64,000 nucleotides of DNA from Sipunculus nudus (lineage: Eukaryota; Annelida; Sipuncula; Golfingiida; Sipunculidae), in the NCBI GenBank assembly GCA_026874595.1, contig CM049306.1, forward strand, positions 14,965,019-15,029,018, in the 5' to 3' direction. A program made the position numbers and the translations under genes. The notes under the pieces were generated by a model. That model saw nothing but the letters and a program-made list of their open reading frames with translations. It made no database searches and had not been told where the DNA came from. This document shows positions 49,705-60,069 of this stretch, piece after piece (the stretch's first letter is position 1; every line of letters begins with the position of its first letter).

Positions 49705-50001
49705 TTATTCAGAGTAACAAAAGGAATCTACATCCTTATTACAATCAAACTCCTCATCGGAGTCAACAGAGGAATTTTCCTCTGAAGAAACAAACTTCTG
49801 TTTGTCATAAGAGGACCTAGCCTCATTTGAAATACTCTCGCAAGAGTCATAAAAGGATTTAGCCTTATTTAGAGGATACTCCTCCCAGGAGTCTTGAAAG
49901 GACATAGTCTTATTAAATTCCTCGCAGGTTTTTACCCCGCAAAGATTCTTCTTTGAAGTCAGACGTTGGTCTCCGTAGTATCGAACGCTTTTTAGAGTCA
50001 A
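49705..50001 (-). pseudogene. Gag-protease linker segment of unknown function
   Basis: A 98-codon open stretch rich in Ser, Glu, Asp and Lys, with repeated SxDSxEE and KSFYDSCES-type motifs. It lies between the gag zinc knuckle and protease. It is probably the variable linker of the gag-pol protein, and no domain is recognisable. Confidence 0.4.
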
Positions 50002-50031
50002 TAATGAAGTTGTACCCCTTATTTACTTGTA

Positions 50032-51210
50032 CTATGTATGCATAGGTTTAAAAACACAACCAGAAGGTTTGCTCTTTGGTTTATTTGCAAGTTTCAAGCA
50101 GTCAAATATTAAATGACCTTCCTTTTTGCAGTAATAACATATTTTCTTTGAAAATGACTGGTCTTTGTTGGACTCAGACACAGTGGACGTGGACTGAGGT
50201 GTAGCAATGGCCTCTTCAGTAATATCAGGACTACAAGTACTGGGTGACTGCGCCTTAGACATCTTTAGACCATACTGACTTACATTCTTGTTTGTGAATG
50301 ACTGGTTTGATTTCCTAGTAAAGGACATTTTATGTGTTAATGAATAATCATCAGCTAATTGACCATCAATGTAAAGTGTTTCAGGACTTTTGTCATCAAG
50401 AAAAGTTTTAACATCTGCGTTAATGCAGCGCTTAAATTCTTCAAGCGAAATCCACTAGCGCAAATGTCATAATCTTTCATTACATTTTTAGAACTACACC
50501 AGCGATCAAACAACTGCTCTTTTGTTTTAGTAAATTCTACATAGGTCTGATTTTTGCGCTTTTCCCAATTTTTGAATCTCTTTCGGTAAGCCTCCGGAAC
50601 TAGCTCATAACCTTTTAGAATTAACAGTTTAACCTGGTCATAGTCAGCAGCGGCTTCTACTAAAAAGCTCTGTATAAATTTCTCTGGCCTTGCCAGCCAA
50701 TACACTTTGTATTTGCATAGTCTAATTTTTCTTAGGCCATTTTAAATGATCAGCTACCTTCTCAAAATATAAGACAATGGGACAAGTCTAATGTGTTCAG
50801 TAACATCAAAACTGTGAGTTCGGGCAACATGTAGACTAAGTTCTAAGTCTTTCTAACTCCAGCCGTTTAAACTCAATTTCTTTTTCTTTTTCTAGTCTGT
50901 CTTTTTTTAGCCTCTCAAGTTCTTCCCTCTCTTTTAATGCTAGTTCATGTTGCATTTCTAACTTTTTAAATTCTACTGCATAGCAAGGCTGTCATTTTTT
51001 ATGTTTCCACTTCTCTCTCTTCAATTAAACCTTTGCTTACTTTTAGCAAATGATTTTAGCATGATTTTAGCAATGATATCAGGCTTTCTCAAACCTTTTT
51101 CACACTTGGCCTTAAAGTTGTCCCAAACGCAACATCTGGTCTTTTGTTAAATGTTAAAGTAGATCAGGGTCTGGATCTTCAACAAATGCCTCAGGTTCGA
51201 AGTCTGCCAT
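50032..51210 (-). pseudogene. Gag of the Gmr1-like element, decayed
   Basis: The start is probably the ATG at 51210-51208 (MADFEPEAFVEDPD). A charged coiled-coil segment follows (EREELERLKKDRLEKEKE near 50.9 kb), then HIRLVP, FEKVADHLKWP and QSVLAGKARE. The open part 50705-50355 carries ILKGYELVPEAYRKRF and NWEKRKNQTYVEF, a SCAN-like capsid segment. Finally 50328-50032 has the CCHC nucleic-acid-binding knuckle CYYCKKEGHLIFDC. Gag would form the particle that packages element RNA. Several stops and frame changes separate these parts. Confidence 0.75.
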
Positions 51211-51312
51211 GTTAAGATGTTTAAACAATAACAAAAAAGATAGATCTTGTAAACAATGTATTGTAAACAATGTGTCTAGGTCAAGGCCTAATAAAGTTTA
51301 AAAACTATTAAC

Positions 51313-51330
51313 ATCCCGGACGAGCCCCAA
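51313..51330 (-). other. Primer binding site matching tRNA-Pro 3' end
   Basis: The plus strand reads ATCCCGGACGAGCCCCAA, 17 of 18 positions identical to the 3' end of animal tRNA-Pro (ending GAGCCCCCA). It lies 5 bp inside the 5' LTR, where first-strand synthesis is primed. Confidence 0.85.
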
Positions 51331-51335
51331 TTTTA

Positions 51336-52257
51336 AGTTACGCAACAGATAACAAAAGATCACGTAATCGTGACGAGCATACATTTTTTTTAATGAGATT
51401 AAAACAAAAATCAGATTCCGCAACACTGGGCAGCGTGAAATGTCTAAGGTAATGAAATAAGAAGTCAGTAGTTTAGTTCTGCAAATATCGGAATAGGTAA
51501 AAAATACACTAACGAGAGAGTCGCACTCTTTTTTTCATTAAAATTTTTTGGTGGATAACCGCCTCAATTTTTTAATGCTCACAATTATCTAATTTTTAAC
51601 CTAAATATGTACATCTGCAGAGTTTCCATTTCGGTTTAAGACTACTTGACAGGGCGGTAGCACTCGCTTACTAAAATTTTTTAAAATTTTGTATCCTGGT
51701 GTCACCCAGGCCCGGTGTCTACCGCACCTGCGGGTCCTGGGTGTGTCATCATCCCCATTGCTGGGTCATAACACCGAGGAACCCCCCAAAGACGCACTCG
51801 TATGTGAGTGATACACGGTAGTGGGGCAGAGCCTTTCCATTAAGCCTGCAGAGAGCTCACCCTGGGTGGGTGCCGACTGTGGAAAACCTCACCGCCTCGG
51901 CTGAGATTCGAACCCACGATCTCCCGGCTTTGAGTCTTGCGCTCTACCCCTGAGCCACAGAAGCCGGTTTCGTGTCCGCTCGTAATATCTGTCTGCCGGC
52001 TTAAAACACAGCCCCTATTTATAGCTTTTTTTGCCCGAAGCCCGTAAACTTCCATTTTCACGAACATTCCAAACAACAATACACGCGCGCCAATAGCGCA
52101 TGAACAGATCCGAAAATCTAGACTACAAGGAGCACTATGTCTCTACAAGCCAGGGTTCAACCTGTACGGCTCCCATAGCAACGCCCAGGGCATGAGCCTA
52201 ACACGAATCAGATTGCCACGCAAAATCCTGCGCATAATAAAACAGATACATGTAACA
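51336..52257 (-). repeat. 5' LTR of the Gmr1-like element, split by a SINE
   Basis: The outer edge ends CATGTAACA and the inner edge begins AGTTACG (TG changed to AG). LTR sequence runs at 51336-51535 and resumes at about 51976 (CCGCTCGTAATA) to 52257. The intervening ~430 bp is a SINE. A ~340-bp part present in the other LTR is missing. Confidence 0.85.
51545..51975 (-). mobile_element. tRNA-derived SINE inserted in the 5' LTR
   Basis: On the minus strand the head reads GTGGCTCAGGGGTAGAGCG (box A region) and GTGGGTTCGAATCTCAG (box B), so it has internal RNA polymerase III promoter elements. A body of about 250 bp follows with TTTTCCACAGTCGGC, CTCACATACGAGTGCG, GGTTCCTCGGTGTTATGACC and CCGCAGGTGCGGTAGACACC. 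A diverged second copy with the same body motifs lies at 61823-62030. SINEs are copied by LINE enzymes, but which LINE partner applies is not shown here. Its presence inside the LTR means it arrived after the LTR element. Confidence 0.8.
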
Positions 52258-52261
52258 AAGT
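52258..52261. repeat. Target-site duplication (right) of LTR retrotransposon
   Basis: AAGT directly after the terminal CA of the LTR. Confidence 0.7.
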
Positions 52262-53223
52262 CTATATTATTATAGTTTCAAATCTGCCTGAAAAAGGTGC
52301 ATTTTCTGCATGAAATATTAAGGAACGTGCAACTCTTTATAAAACAAAATATGAAGCGGCCCCATGATGACTAGGCTTGGATACCTCCATGAACCATGAA
52401 TGATCGCTTTTCTCAGGACACTTGTACCGAGGGAAAGAGAGGAGGTATTTTGAATCAACCTGACTCCGTATTTAAGTATATATTCAGTCGTATTACAATA
52501 AATCATGATTTTGTATGCTACTATTAGAAATATATCCATCCAGCCAATATTTTTTAGCCAAACCTATTCCATTGTGATTGGTATTATGACTCCAGGCTAA
52601 GTCCGTTAATTTAAATAAGGCCTATGAGTCATGTTTTCTTGGCTAATGGCTATCCAGAAAAATACATTGATGGACAAGCAGTAAAAGATTTACAATTTAG
52701 TCTAAACAAGAGACTTTTATTGTATTATGAATTTCCGAGGTACACACTAAGACTTTCTTGACATTATGATTCATGAAGAAAGTAGCAATATGAATTAAGT
52801 ACTAACACATGTAACAGGGCGGAATCAGGGTTTGGAAAAAAACCCTCTGGGCCCACTATTATGTTACCATAAGTTCTGGATGAAACATGTATACATGAGT
52901 CAAGGTTGACTATTATACATGAGAAAGACAGTATTACTAAATCAACTTTTCTGTTTGTTTTCGTATTATGTATACTTGTTTCATTGAGTTATATTTTATT
53001 ATATTAAAATGTGAATTGTCCATGGTGATTTTACCACGTTTGCTGAGAATTTCCTATAGTGTCTTGAAAGAAAACCCAGTTTATCAGTGTTCCTACATAC
53101 ATGTTTATGCGATTTTTGATAACTAATAGGTAAATTAATTGAAATTATTCATTTGTGAAGCAATGCGTGAACCACCTTGAGCAGGATTTCATTTAGGCCT
53201 ACTCAGAAGCTTGCTAAACTATT

Positions 53224-53313
<90 letters not shown>

Positions 53314-53455
53314 TATATACAGGTTTCCTGCAATAAACAACTACTATACTGCTCTTTGGTATTACACTAGAGCTATATAATAATACAGCTATAGAGGAAT
53401 CGAGTTTCGTCAGACATTTTTACGAAGCTGGATTCCTCCATATTATTTAATGATA
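52262..53455. other. Non-coding stretch with a long (TA)n tract
   Basis: AT-rich, no gene. (TA)n runs from about 53234 to 53310. A TATAGAGGAATC...GATTCCTCCATA inverted pair at 53.39-53.44 kb has a weaker relative near 62.34 kb. Confidence 0.45.
53234..53310. repeat. (TA)n microsatellite
   Basis: About 77 bp of uninterrupted AT dinucleotide. Confidence 0.95.
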
Positions 53456-53457
53456 TA

Positions 53458-54531
53458 CAGTGGAACCCCACAATTACGACCACCCTGGGGACTGAGCAAA
53501 GTGGTCGTAATTTGGGGGTGGTCGTATTTGTGAAACTTTTACCGTGGTCGCATAGAACACGCTGATATTTAACGTGTATCAGAGTTTATCTATTGCATAT
53601 CTTTAATGTGAATTACAACAAAATATTTTATTTAGCGGAGGACCCTTATAATGAATGTTTTTTTTGTGTAGCTGAACATATTTATTCATGATAAAAAAAT
53701 AATATACATGTACACATACGTAGTGACTGATGATTAACAAATAATAACACTAAGGCAATACGACTAAAACCTACTGATTGCATATTGAACATAATACGTG
53801 GCTGTCATATATTTAGCCTTCCGCTTGAGTATATGCAAACTTAACCAGTAGAGAAATAAACAGACAACGATCTATCAGAAAAGGCAAGTTAATGTGAGGG
53901 ATTTTCCTCCCATGTAAGCTTTAATTATACATTTTACTGACTGCTCAATACTCAGTGTCAGTAAGGTATGAACACATTTAGGATTAACTAGGTCGTTAAT
54001 TTTACCAATGAGGATCGAACAATATGTGATGAGTTGAAATATTAAGCCCGCAACCCCACACTTAGGGTAGCTGTAATACATGTGATCACTGAGGGGCAAT
54101 AAGGATCTGACCCCAGGTCAGACCGGCTCATTAAGTAATCAGGCCGATGGTTACCATCTTTGATCTATAACCTACACCTCAACGAGTCTCAGCGAAGACA
54201 CCGAGTCGGGAAGATATGCGGGACCAGATTAACACTCGGGTTAAGAAACCTTGTTACCCGCTTTGATCTTTCGTAAAGGCGCCTGTGACAAGACGCAGCC
54301 ATTGACTCGTGACAAATGTTGTTTCAGTATTTCTCGGCGGTGGTCGCTTTAGCGTGGTCGCATTAGCGCTGGGGCCAGGAAAATTTGGTCGTAATTCTAA
54401 ATTCAGGGGTGGTCGTAATTTTGAGTCATTTTTAAACATAAATAAACTTAAAATAATTCGGGACAAAGCAAAATGGTCGTAATTGTGGGGTGGTCGCAAT
54501 TGTGGGGTGGTCGCAAGGCGGGGTTCCACTG
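53458..54531. mobile_element. pogo/Tigger-like non-autonomous element, 1,074 bp
   Basis: It begins CAGTGGAACCCCACAATTAC and ends GGGGTTCCACTG, flanked on both sides by TA (53456-53457 and 54532-54533). Both arms carry GTGGTCGYAATT repeats shared with the 175-bp copy at 16998-17172. The interior is not simply a longer spacer: at 54.30-54.45 kb further GGTCGC/GGTCGTAATT motifs suggest a second internal pair of arms. No transposase (helix-turn-helix or DDE block) is recognisable in any frame. Confidence 0.8.
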
Positions 54532-54536
54532 TACTT

Positions 54537-54577
54537 TATATATATATTATATATATTATATATATATATATATATTT
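54537..54577. repeat. Interrupted (TA)n tract
   Basis: AT dinucleotides with ATTATA interruptions directly beyond the pogo-like element. Confidence 0.85.
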
Positions 54578-54900
54578 AAATATTAGACTCGAGAATGTTT
54601 ATATTTTGATCTTCTCATTAAAAAGTAGGTTGTAAGATTCCTGTGCGAGTAGTTGTGTTTTCATTCTCTTCTTAATTTCAGTGGGATCTACATACTGACA
54701 CAAAACATAAAAAATCGATCACAATCGGACAAAAGCCATTACAATCGATTATTATACGATTATAATATAATATTGATTGCTACGTAACGTGGATTGCCCG
54801 CCATATGTATTTCTGTGGCACAGGTATCTGCATTATTCTCCATGCACAATTAAGTGCTTTATTACAGGTTTAAACACTTTCTTCCTCAAATTAATCTTTA

Positions 54901-55022
54901 TTTCATGACAGAAATGGACTTCTGAAAATGACTTCACATAAAAAAAACATGTGGTTTCCGTCCATTTCATGACATATGGACTTCTGAAAATGACTTCACA
55001 TAAAAAAAAGTGGTTTCCGTCA
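54901..55022 (+). repeat. Tandem duplication of ~60 bp
   Basis: TGGACTTCTGAAAATGACTT, then CACATAAAAAAA, then GTGGTTTCCGTC, occurs twice in direct succession with few differences. Confidence 0.85.
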
Positions 55023-55217
55023 GATTAATTAATACAATAAAGAAAATTTAATTACGCCCATAATTACGCCATTTACATGGCGCTGCTCAGCGGCGACGTC
55101 GACTTTGCAATTTGAATTGTTTATATTTTTTATATTTTATATATGTCGGCCATAACACTAAACGAAGCACACACAGCTTAAAAGATGGATCTTTCAAAGT
55201 ATGTACTTTAAGTCTGT

Positions 55218-56075
55218 ATGATTATCGCCTTTCTTGTGTTTACTGGAACTGGAATGCCGCTTTTGGGCGATAATGGAGTACATATTCGTTATTCAGCTAG
55301 TGACCTTCATCAACTTCACAACAAACTCTCACATCCAGACATTAATTTTGATATAAGTATACTTCCGGAAGAATGCAAAAAGATTAGAAGAAGGCCACGT
55401 GGCAGGAGAGGTGGAGTAAGAGTCAGGCTAAGGAGAAGATGCAGTACTAAACCGTTTGTGCCCACAATAACATTTGGTAACGTCCGTTCACTCAGCTCAA
55501 AGATTGACGAACTCATATCAATATCGAGAGGCTTGTTGCATTGCATTAACGGAATCATGGCTGAACCAAAACATATCTGACACATCCTCGAACATTCCTA
55601 ATTTTACTTTATTAAGACCAGACAGAACCCAGGACTCTAATAAATCAAGAGGCGGTGGTGTAGCTCTTTATATTAATAACAGATGGTGTCAGAATATAAC
55701 CGTCAAGTCTAGTATATGTTCACCAGACCTTGAAGCCCTATCAGTGAGCCTACGTCCCTCATACCTACCTAGAGAATTTACCAAATTTATCTCTCACAGT
55801 CGTTTACATTCCCCCCAGTGCTGATAAAGACATTGCATCGAAGAAGATACAGGATATTGTTGCCCAATTAGAAGAAAAGAAACCACAAGCTCTGCACATT
55901 GTATTCGGAGATATGAACCACTGTGATCTCGATCAACCACTACCAAACTACACACAGTATGTGAACTGTAACACATGAGGTCACTAGAAACTGGACTTAT
56001 TTTATTGTAATATTAAATCTGCTTATTAATGTGTTCAAGGTCCTCCACTGAAAAATAGTGACCATAATATGATCT
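55218..56075 (+). pseudogene. LINE AP-like endonuclease, decayed
   Basis: After a basic segment (RRRPRGRRGGVRVRLRR) come the endonuclease landmarks: TFGNVRSLSSKIDEL with the first Asn (about 55.47 kb), ALTESWL with the metal-binding Glu (about 55.55 kb), GGGVALYI (about 55.65 kb), VFGDMNHCDL with the Asp-Asn pair (about 55.91 kb) and SDHNMI with the final Asp-His (about 56.06 kb). These residues nick target DNA in active elements. All are visible, but in three reading frames and interrupted by stops near 55.98 and 56.03 kb. Confidence 0.75.
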
Positions 56076-58070
56076 ATATGCAACCTACTTACAGACGTAA
56101 ACTTCAAATGCTGAAACCACGTGAAATTAATATTAAAGTGAACTCAAAGGAAGCCTATGAGACCCTACAAACATGTTTTGATCCAACAGACTGGCAAATG
56201 TTCATTGACACTTCATATGATTTAGATGAACTTACTGAAACTGTGTCTAGTTATATATCATTTTGTGAAGACATGCTGGTACCTACTAAAACCATTAAGA
56301 TTTACCCTAATAATAAACCTTGGATCAATAGTGATCTAAGGAAACTTATTGTATGTAGGCACCAAGCCTTCACAAGCAATTCAGATAACAGATATGACTT
56401 ACAAAAAGAAACTGATTCTGCCATTGAGAAAGCCAAACAACAATATAAAAAAGTAGAAAAACTGTTCCATAGCCAGCAATCAAAAGATGCTTGGAAGGGT
56501 CTTCAGGAATTAACTGGTATAACTAAAAGCAAGAAGGAATGCTCACTGCTTGCTGAAAATGGCTATGCTGACAAATTAAATAAATTCTATGCGCGTTTTG
56601 ATGAAAGTGACTTCTCAAAGGAAAACGATGAAATTCAGAGCAGTCTGAGAACAAATTTAGAATCATGCGATGATAGCATCCTTACTGAACTAACTGATGT
56701 AAACAAAGTGTTAAGTAAGATTAATGTAAAAAAAAGCCTGTGGACCCGACAAAATCAGTGGCAGATTAATTAAAACCTGTAGAAATAGTTTGTCCCTCAT
56801 CATACATCACATTTTTCAGTTGTCTCTCTCCTTATGTAAACTACCAAAACTATGGAAGACCGCAGAAATAATTCCCGTCACCAAAAATAACTCTCCTATA
56901 GTGTTGAATGATCTTAGGCCTGTTGCACTTACATATATTCTCGCAAAATCTTTGAATAGAATAGTTCTTAACAAATTACTTCCTATTGTTAAACCAATGC
57001 TAGATCAACATCAGTTTGCATATTCATCCAACAGGTGCACAAGCGACGCTATTGCCACATTAACTCATTATATTTATCAACACTTAGACAGGGACCCCAG
57101 AAATTATGCCAGATCACTTTTCATTGATTATTCTTCAGCCTTCAATACAATACAGCCACATATTATGATCAATCAGCTCTGTAGGTATAACATTCCTCCT
57201 TCCTACTGTCTAAGGATTCTAGATTTTCTCTCGGATAGAAGACATGTTAGAACAAGCAAAGAACTTCTTCAGATATAATCATTAATACTGGTGCTCCACA
57301 AGGCTGTGTTCTGTCAGGAGTCCTTTTAATTCTTTATACAAATAATTTGTCTGTGAGCCTTTCAGATTGTAAAATTATCAAATATGCAGACGACACTGTC
57401 ATTCTAGGCCTGATACACAAGAATGATGAATCGCTCTACAGGAAAACCATTCAATATGTGACTGGTTGGTGTTGGTGTGAGGAACACTACCTTCAATTAA
57501 ATGTAAAGAAGACTAAAGAAGTAGTCTTTGATTTTAGGAGATCAAAATCTGTAATTACACCAGTTGCTATCAAAAATATAGATGTATATATTGTAGAATA
57601 TTATAAATACTTAGGATGTATTATTGACAGTAATCTGAATTGGAAAGAACATGTGTTGGAACAATCCAAAAAAAGCAAAAAAAAAAAAAAGATTATATCA
57701 CCTTTATTATCTAAGAAAGCTAAATATTGACAAAACCATAATTACCTTGTTTTATAATTCAGTAATTTCCAGTGTCCTTACTTATTCGCTGGAGTGCTGG
57801 TTTACAAATATATCTGATAAGTAAAAGAAACAGTTAAATAATACCAGGAAGAGAAGTTGTAGAAAAACTAGTACTTCTCTTGCCACACACCAGGAAATCT
57901 GTGAAACCAAAACAATGGCCATCATATCAAAGGTCATGAATGACACAACTCATCCCCTATATTCAGAGTTCCGTTTTTTACCTTCAAGTATACGCCTAGA
58001 TACATTATTCTCCAGAACAACTCGTTTTAAAAAATCCCTCGTACCAACTTTTAACTCACAACCCTCTTAG
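56069..58070 (+). pseudogene. LINE reverse transcriptase and C-terminal domain, decayed
   Basis: The N-terminal linker is open from 56069 to 56773. The RT then follows in the next frame: NDLRPVALTYILAKSLNRIV, FAYSSNRCTSDAIATLTHYI, the first catalytic block SLFIDYSSAFNTIQPH (about 57.12 kb), TGAPQGCVLSG (about 57.29 kb, another frame), and the catalytic YADDT at 57383-57397, intact. Then come LQLNVKKTKEVVFDFR and YYKYLGCIIDSNLNW. An A-rich stretch at 57.67-57.69 kb marks another frame change. The C-terminus continues to the stop near 58.07 kb with SVLTYSLECWF and HPLYSEFRFLPSS. All RT catalytic aspartates are present, so inactivation is by frameshift rather than by loss of the active site. Confidence 0.8.
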
Positions 58071-58280
58071 ATATTTAATGTTTTGAATTATGTGTTTTTA
58101 CCTGCTGAATTATCTGTTTTATCATTTTTACATGCTTATTTTACATGCATAGTCAATATGTTATGTGTTATTTTTAATGTATGTTTATGTATTATTTTTA
58201 TGTATTTATCTATTTACTTATCTTTATGTAATGAATTGCAAGTCAACGCCAAATTCCTGGAAATGAAGGCTAATAAATGT

Positions 58281-58310
58281 TATCTTATCTTATCTTATCT
58301 TATCTTATCT
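58281..58310 (+). repeat. (TATCT)6 tail of the LINE
   Basis: Six exact pentamers directly after AATAAATGT, at the expected 3' end of the element. Confidence 0.95.
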
Positions 58311-58842
58311 TATATGTATTTTGCATGCATGACGTCTGTGTATCTGGTAACAGGTGGCCCCAGAGGTATGCACGGGTTTAATGGTATTACTATGACAGCA
58401 GATGGTGGATTAGACACGGAGGCAGACCAAGTCATAAACAACAGAGACAGAGATTAAAACCTGCAAGTCGACGGCTGGTCCTGATGACTGGACGACCATA
58501 ATTATACGTCCAGATCCATGGGATTCCAGCTACTGCTGTCGCTGAATGATTGCTTTTGCAGATTAAATCTCAGAAAACTTCTTAGTTTTAGTCGATCTAT
58601 CGTTTTAATTATTCACCTTCGCACCTGAGCAAATCAAAAACGGGACATAGTATCGCTCTCCAGCCAGTCTTGTCAGGTTTTACTTTCTATTCAATCTACC
58701 ATTTCCCATTTGTAGTCACTCAAAATGATTTTCATTTTCCGATATCTTTTCGGAATTTATATTCAGTTTCATGTATCTTTGGTTCAGTTTACCAAATGTG
58801 TCTGGATCAAATGCTCTTTGCGTGCCTGTAGTTCATATATAT

Positions 58843-58864
58843 GTGTGTGTGTCTGTGTGTGTTA
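58843..58864. repeat. Short (GT)n tract
   Basis: GT dinucleotide with one CT interruption. A similar short tract lies at about 61229-61258. Confidence 0.85.
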
Positions 58865-58866
58865 CA

Positions 58867-59013
58867 GTCAATGTGGAAAATCAATCAATTTGTAAATAGC
58901 CTGATATTTACTCTCAAATTGTCTGATTCACTCAGGCCCTTTTGTAAATGACTAAATTTTCAATCATTTTACAAATCAACTGAAAAAGCATTCAGTTTAT
59001 TTGACACATTGAC
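58867..59013. mobile_element. 147-bp MITE with GTCAATGTG ends
   Basis: Perfect 9-bp inverted ends GTCAATGTG and CACATTGAC, with further similarity inward. A partial inverted relative occurs at 60864-60958, sharing GTCAATGTGTCAAATAAACT. Non-coding. Target duplication is not clear. Confidence 0.6.
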
Positions 59014-59600
59014 TTAATCGATATGGAATAGTCTGTTGTTTCACATATCTAATCATTGTTACAGACATTGTCGTTTAGTTTAACCAGCTACTTTTAAGTA
59101 AACTTTATGCCTGTTTCCTCTTTCAAGGCTTTTCATGAAGAATACTGATCACATTAAAAGACTAAAATAAATCGACTGGTGAGAGGTAAGCAGGATCTCA
59201 TAGTTTAAATACACGGGCTATTATAACATTATGAAATGTGCCCACAACATTTTACAACTCATATGGCTACAAATTTGCTTATGCATGTAAGAACGAGAAT
59301 TTAGTGAAATGGAAGCATTTTATTAAATAAAACACACAAAAAAAACATTAAAATATGCAATAACATGTGACATGAATGATGTAGATTGTAGAATGTTAAA
59401 GGATAATCATGCACTGTTACATGTTTGTAAATATCAAATAAATAATTAAGATTTGCTTGAGTGAGTTACAAAGTGTAGGGCTTAATTACAATTATACCAA
59501 ATGTATTTGTTATTTTTGATGAGTTTTCCATCCACATTCTTTAATTGGAGCCAAACTGTGATGGCTGGCGGTGTGAGTCGTCAGCTGTTAATAAGACGGT
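59014..59600. other. Non-coding stretch
   Basis: AT-rich and without recognisable features. Confidence 0.4.
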
Positions 59601-59609
59601 CCAGAAGCG
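59601..59609. repeat. Target-site duplication (left) of 9-bp-TSD element, copy 1
   Basis: CCAGAAGCG, matched 8 of 9 at 60070-60078 (ACAGAAGCG). Confidence 0.7.
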
Positions 59610-60069
59610 TACGCTCCCGAGGCAGGTAGCTAAAGAAGCTACAGATTTTCGCGCTGCCTGCTTTGACTGTTTATGATGCATTTAAACACCAGGTGGTGGT
59701 GATGGGCCTGTCTGCTAAAAAAAAACTGCTGATGTGACGAGCAGCCGACCAAATGCAAGACAACAAACACTCGACAGGCATCGGGCTCCGCCCAAAAACC
59801 ACCTACGGGGCAATTCTTTCTGAGCCTGTGGCCTTTTCAAACGGTCGCCGGGGCGATGAGCTGTCACTCAAAACGAAATGATCAACATTGCCTCCGCGTA
59901 TTCCTCGCTTGGCTGGTAAACCGTGTTGTCTTCAGCACAGGGTCTCATCTGATTGGACCAAAATACAGTGCTCTCTTCTGGTGTAGAGATTCAGGATACA
60001 AGGTCATAACAAACAGCGCTTACGATATAGGTAGTTGGCCTATGGGTAAAGCGCTGTGTAAAGAGCGTA
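59610..60069 (+). mobile_element. Non-autonomous element with 9-bp target duplication, copy 1
   Basis: The 460-bp element has short inverted ends TACGCTC...GAGCGTA. It is about 88% alike, by eye, to the inverted copy at 62774-63243, including a perfectly conserved stretch of over 40 bp around GGTCGCCGGGGCGATGAGCT. The interior is GC-richer than its surroundings and contains CCAAT-type (GATTGGACC), GC-box-like (GGCTCCGCCC) and octamer-like (CCAAATGCAAG) motifs. A 77-codon frame is shared by both copies only because the DNA is. A 9-bp duplication points to a Mutator-like or related transposase, but the 7-bp ends are short for that group. Confidence 0.75.

Larger units (their letters stand above)
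45866..52257 (-). mobile_element. Gmr1-like Ty3/gypsy LTR retrotransposon, minus strand, inactive
   Basis: This is a complete but mutated element: LTRs at 45866-46605 and 51336-52257, outer ends TGTTAC...GTAACA, AAGT target duplication, primer binding site beside the upstream LTR and polypurine tract beside the downstream LTR. Gene order in the direction of transcription (right to left) is gag, protease, integrase, then RT and RNase H. Most Ty3/gypsy elements have RT and RNase H before integrase. The reverse order is known for the Gmr1 group described from deuterostomes (Goodwin and Poulter). The integrase and gag types, related in style to the domesticated SCAN/KRBA2-type genes, fit that group. 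Losses include stops and frameshifts throughout, most of RT deleted, a duplicated integrase tail, and a SINE in the upstream LTR. Confidence 0.85.
55190..58313 (+). mobile_element. Rex1/CR1-like LINE, near full length, frameshifted
   Basis: On the plus strand: AP-type endonuclease, RT, C-terminal domain, about 210 bp of 3' UTR, and a (TATCT)6 tail. The HPLYSEFRFLPSSIRL-type C-terminus and the tail of short tandem repeats instead of poly-A fit the Rex1/Babar branch of the CR1 group (family knowledge, placement by eye). At 3.1 kb it is close to the size of such elements. Frameshifts at 55.50, 55.80, 56.74, 57.27 and 57.68 kb, two of them in A-runs, and in-frame stops inactivate it. The exact 5' end is unclear. 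Confidence 0.8.

Noticed and set aside
51890-51970. Apparent tRNA gene on the minus strand
   Set aside because: Boxes A and B are present, but it continues into a repeated body and sits in an LTR, so it is a SINE head and not a tRNA gene.
54254-54529. 91-codon minus-strand frame in the pogo-like element
   Set aside because: It reads the terminal GGTCGYAATT repeats. There is no DDE or DNA-binding motif.
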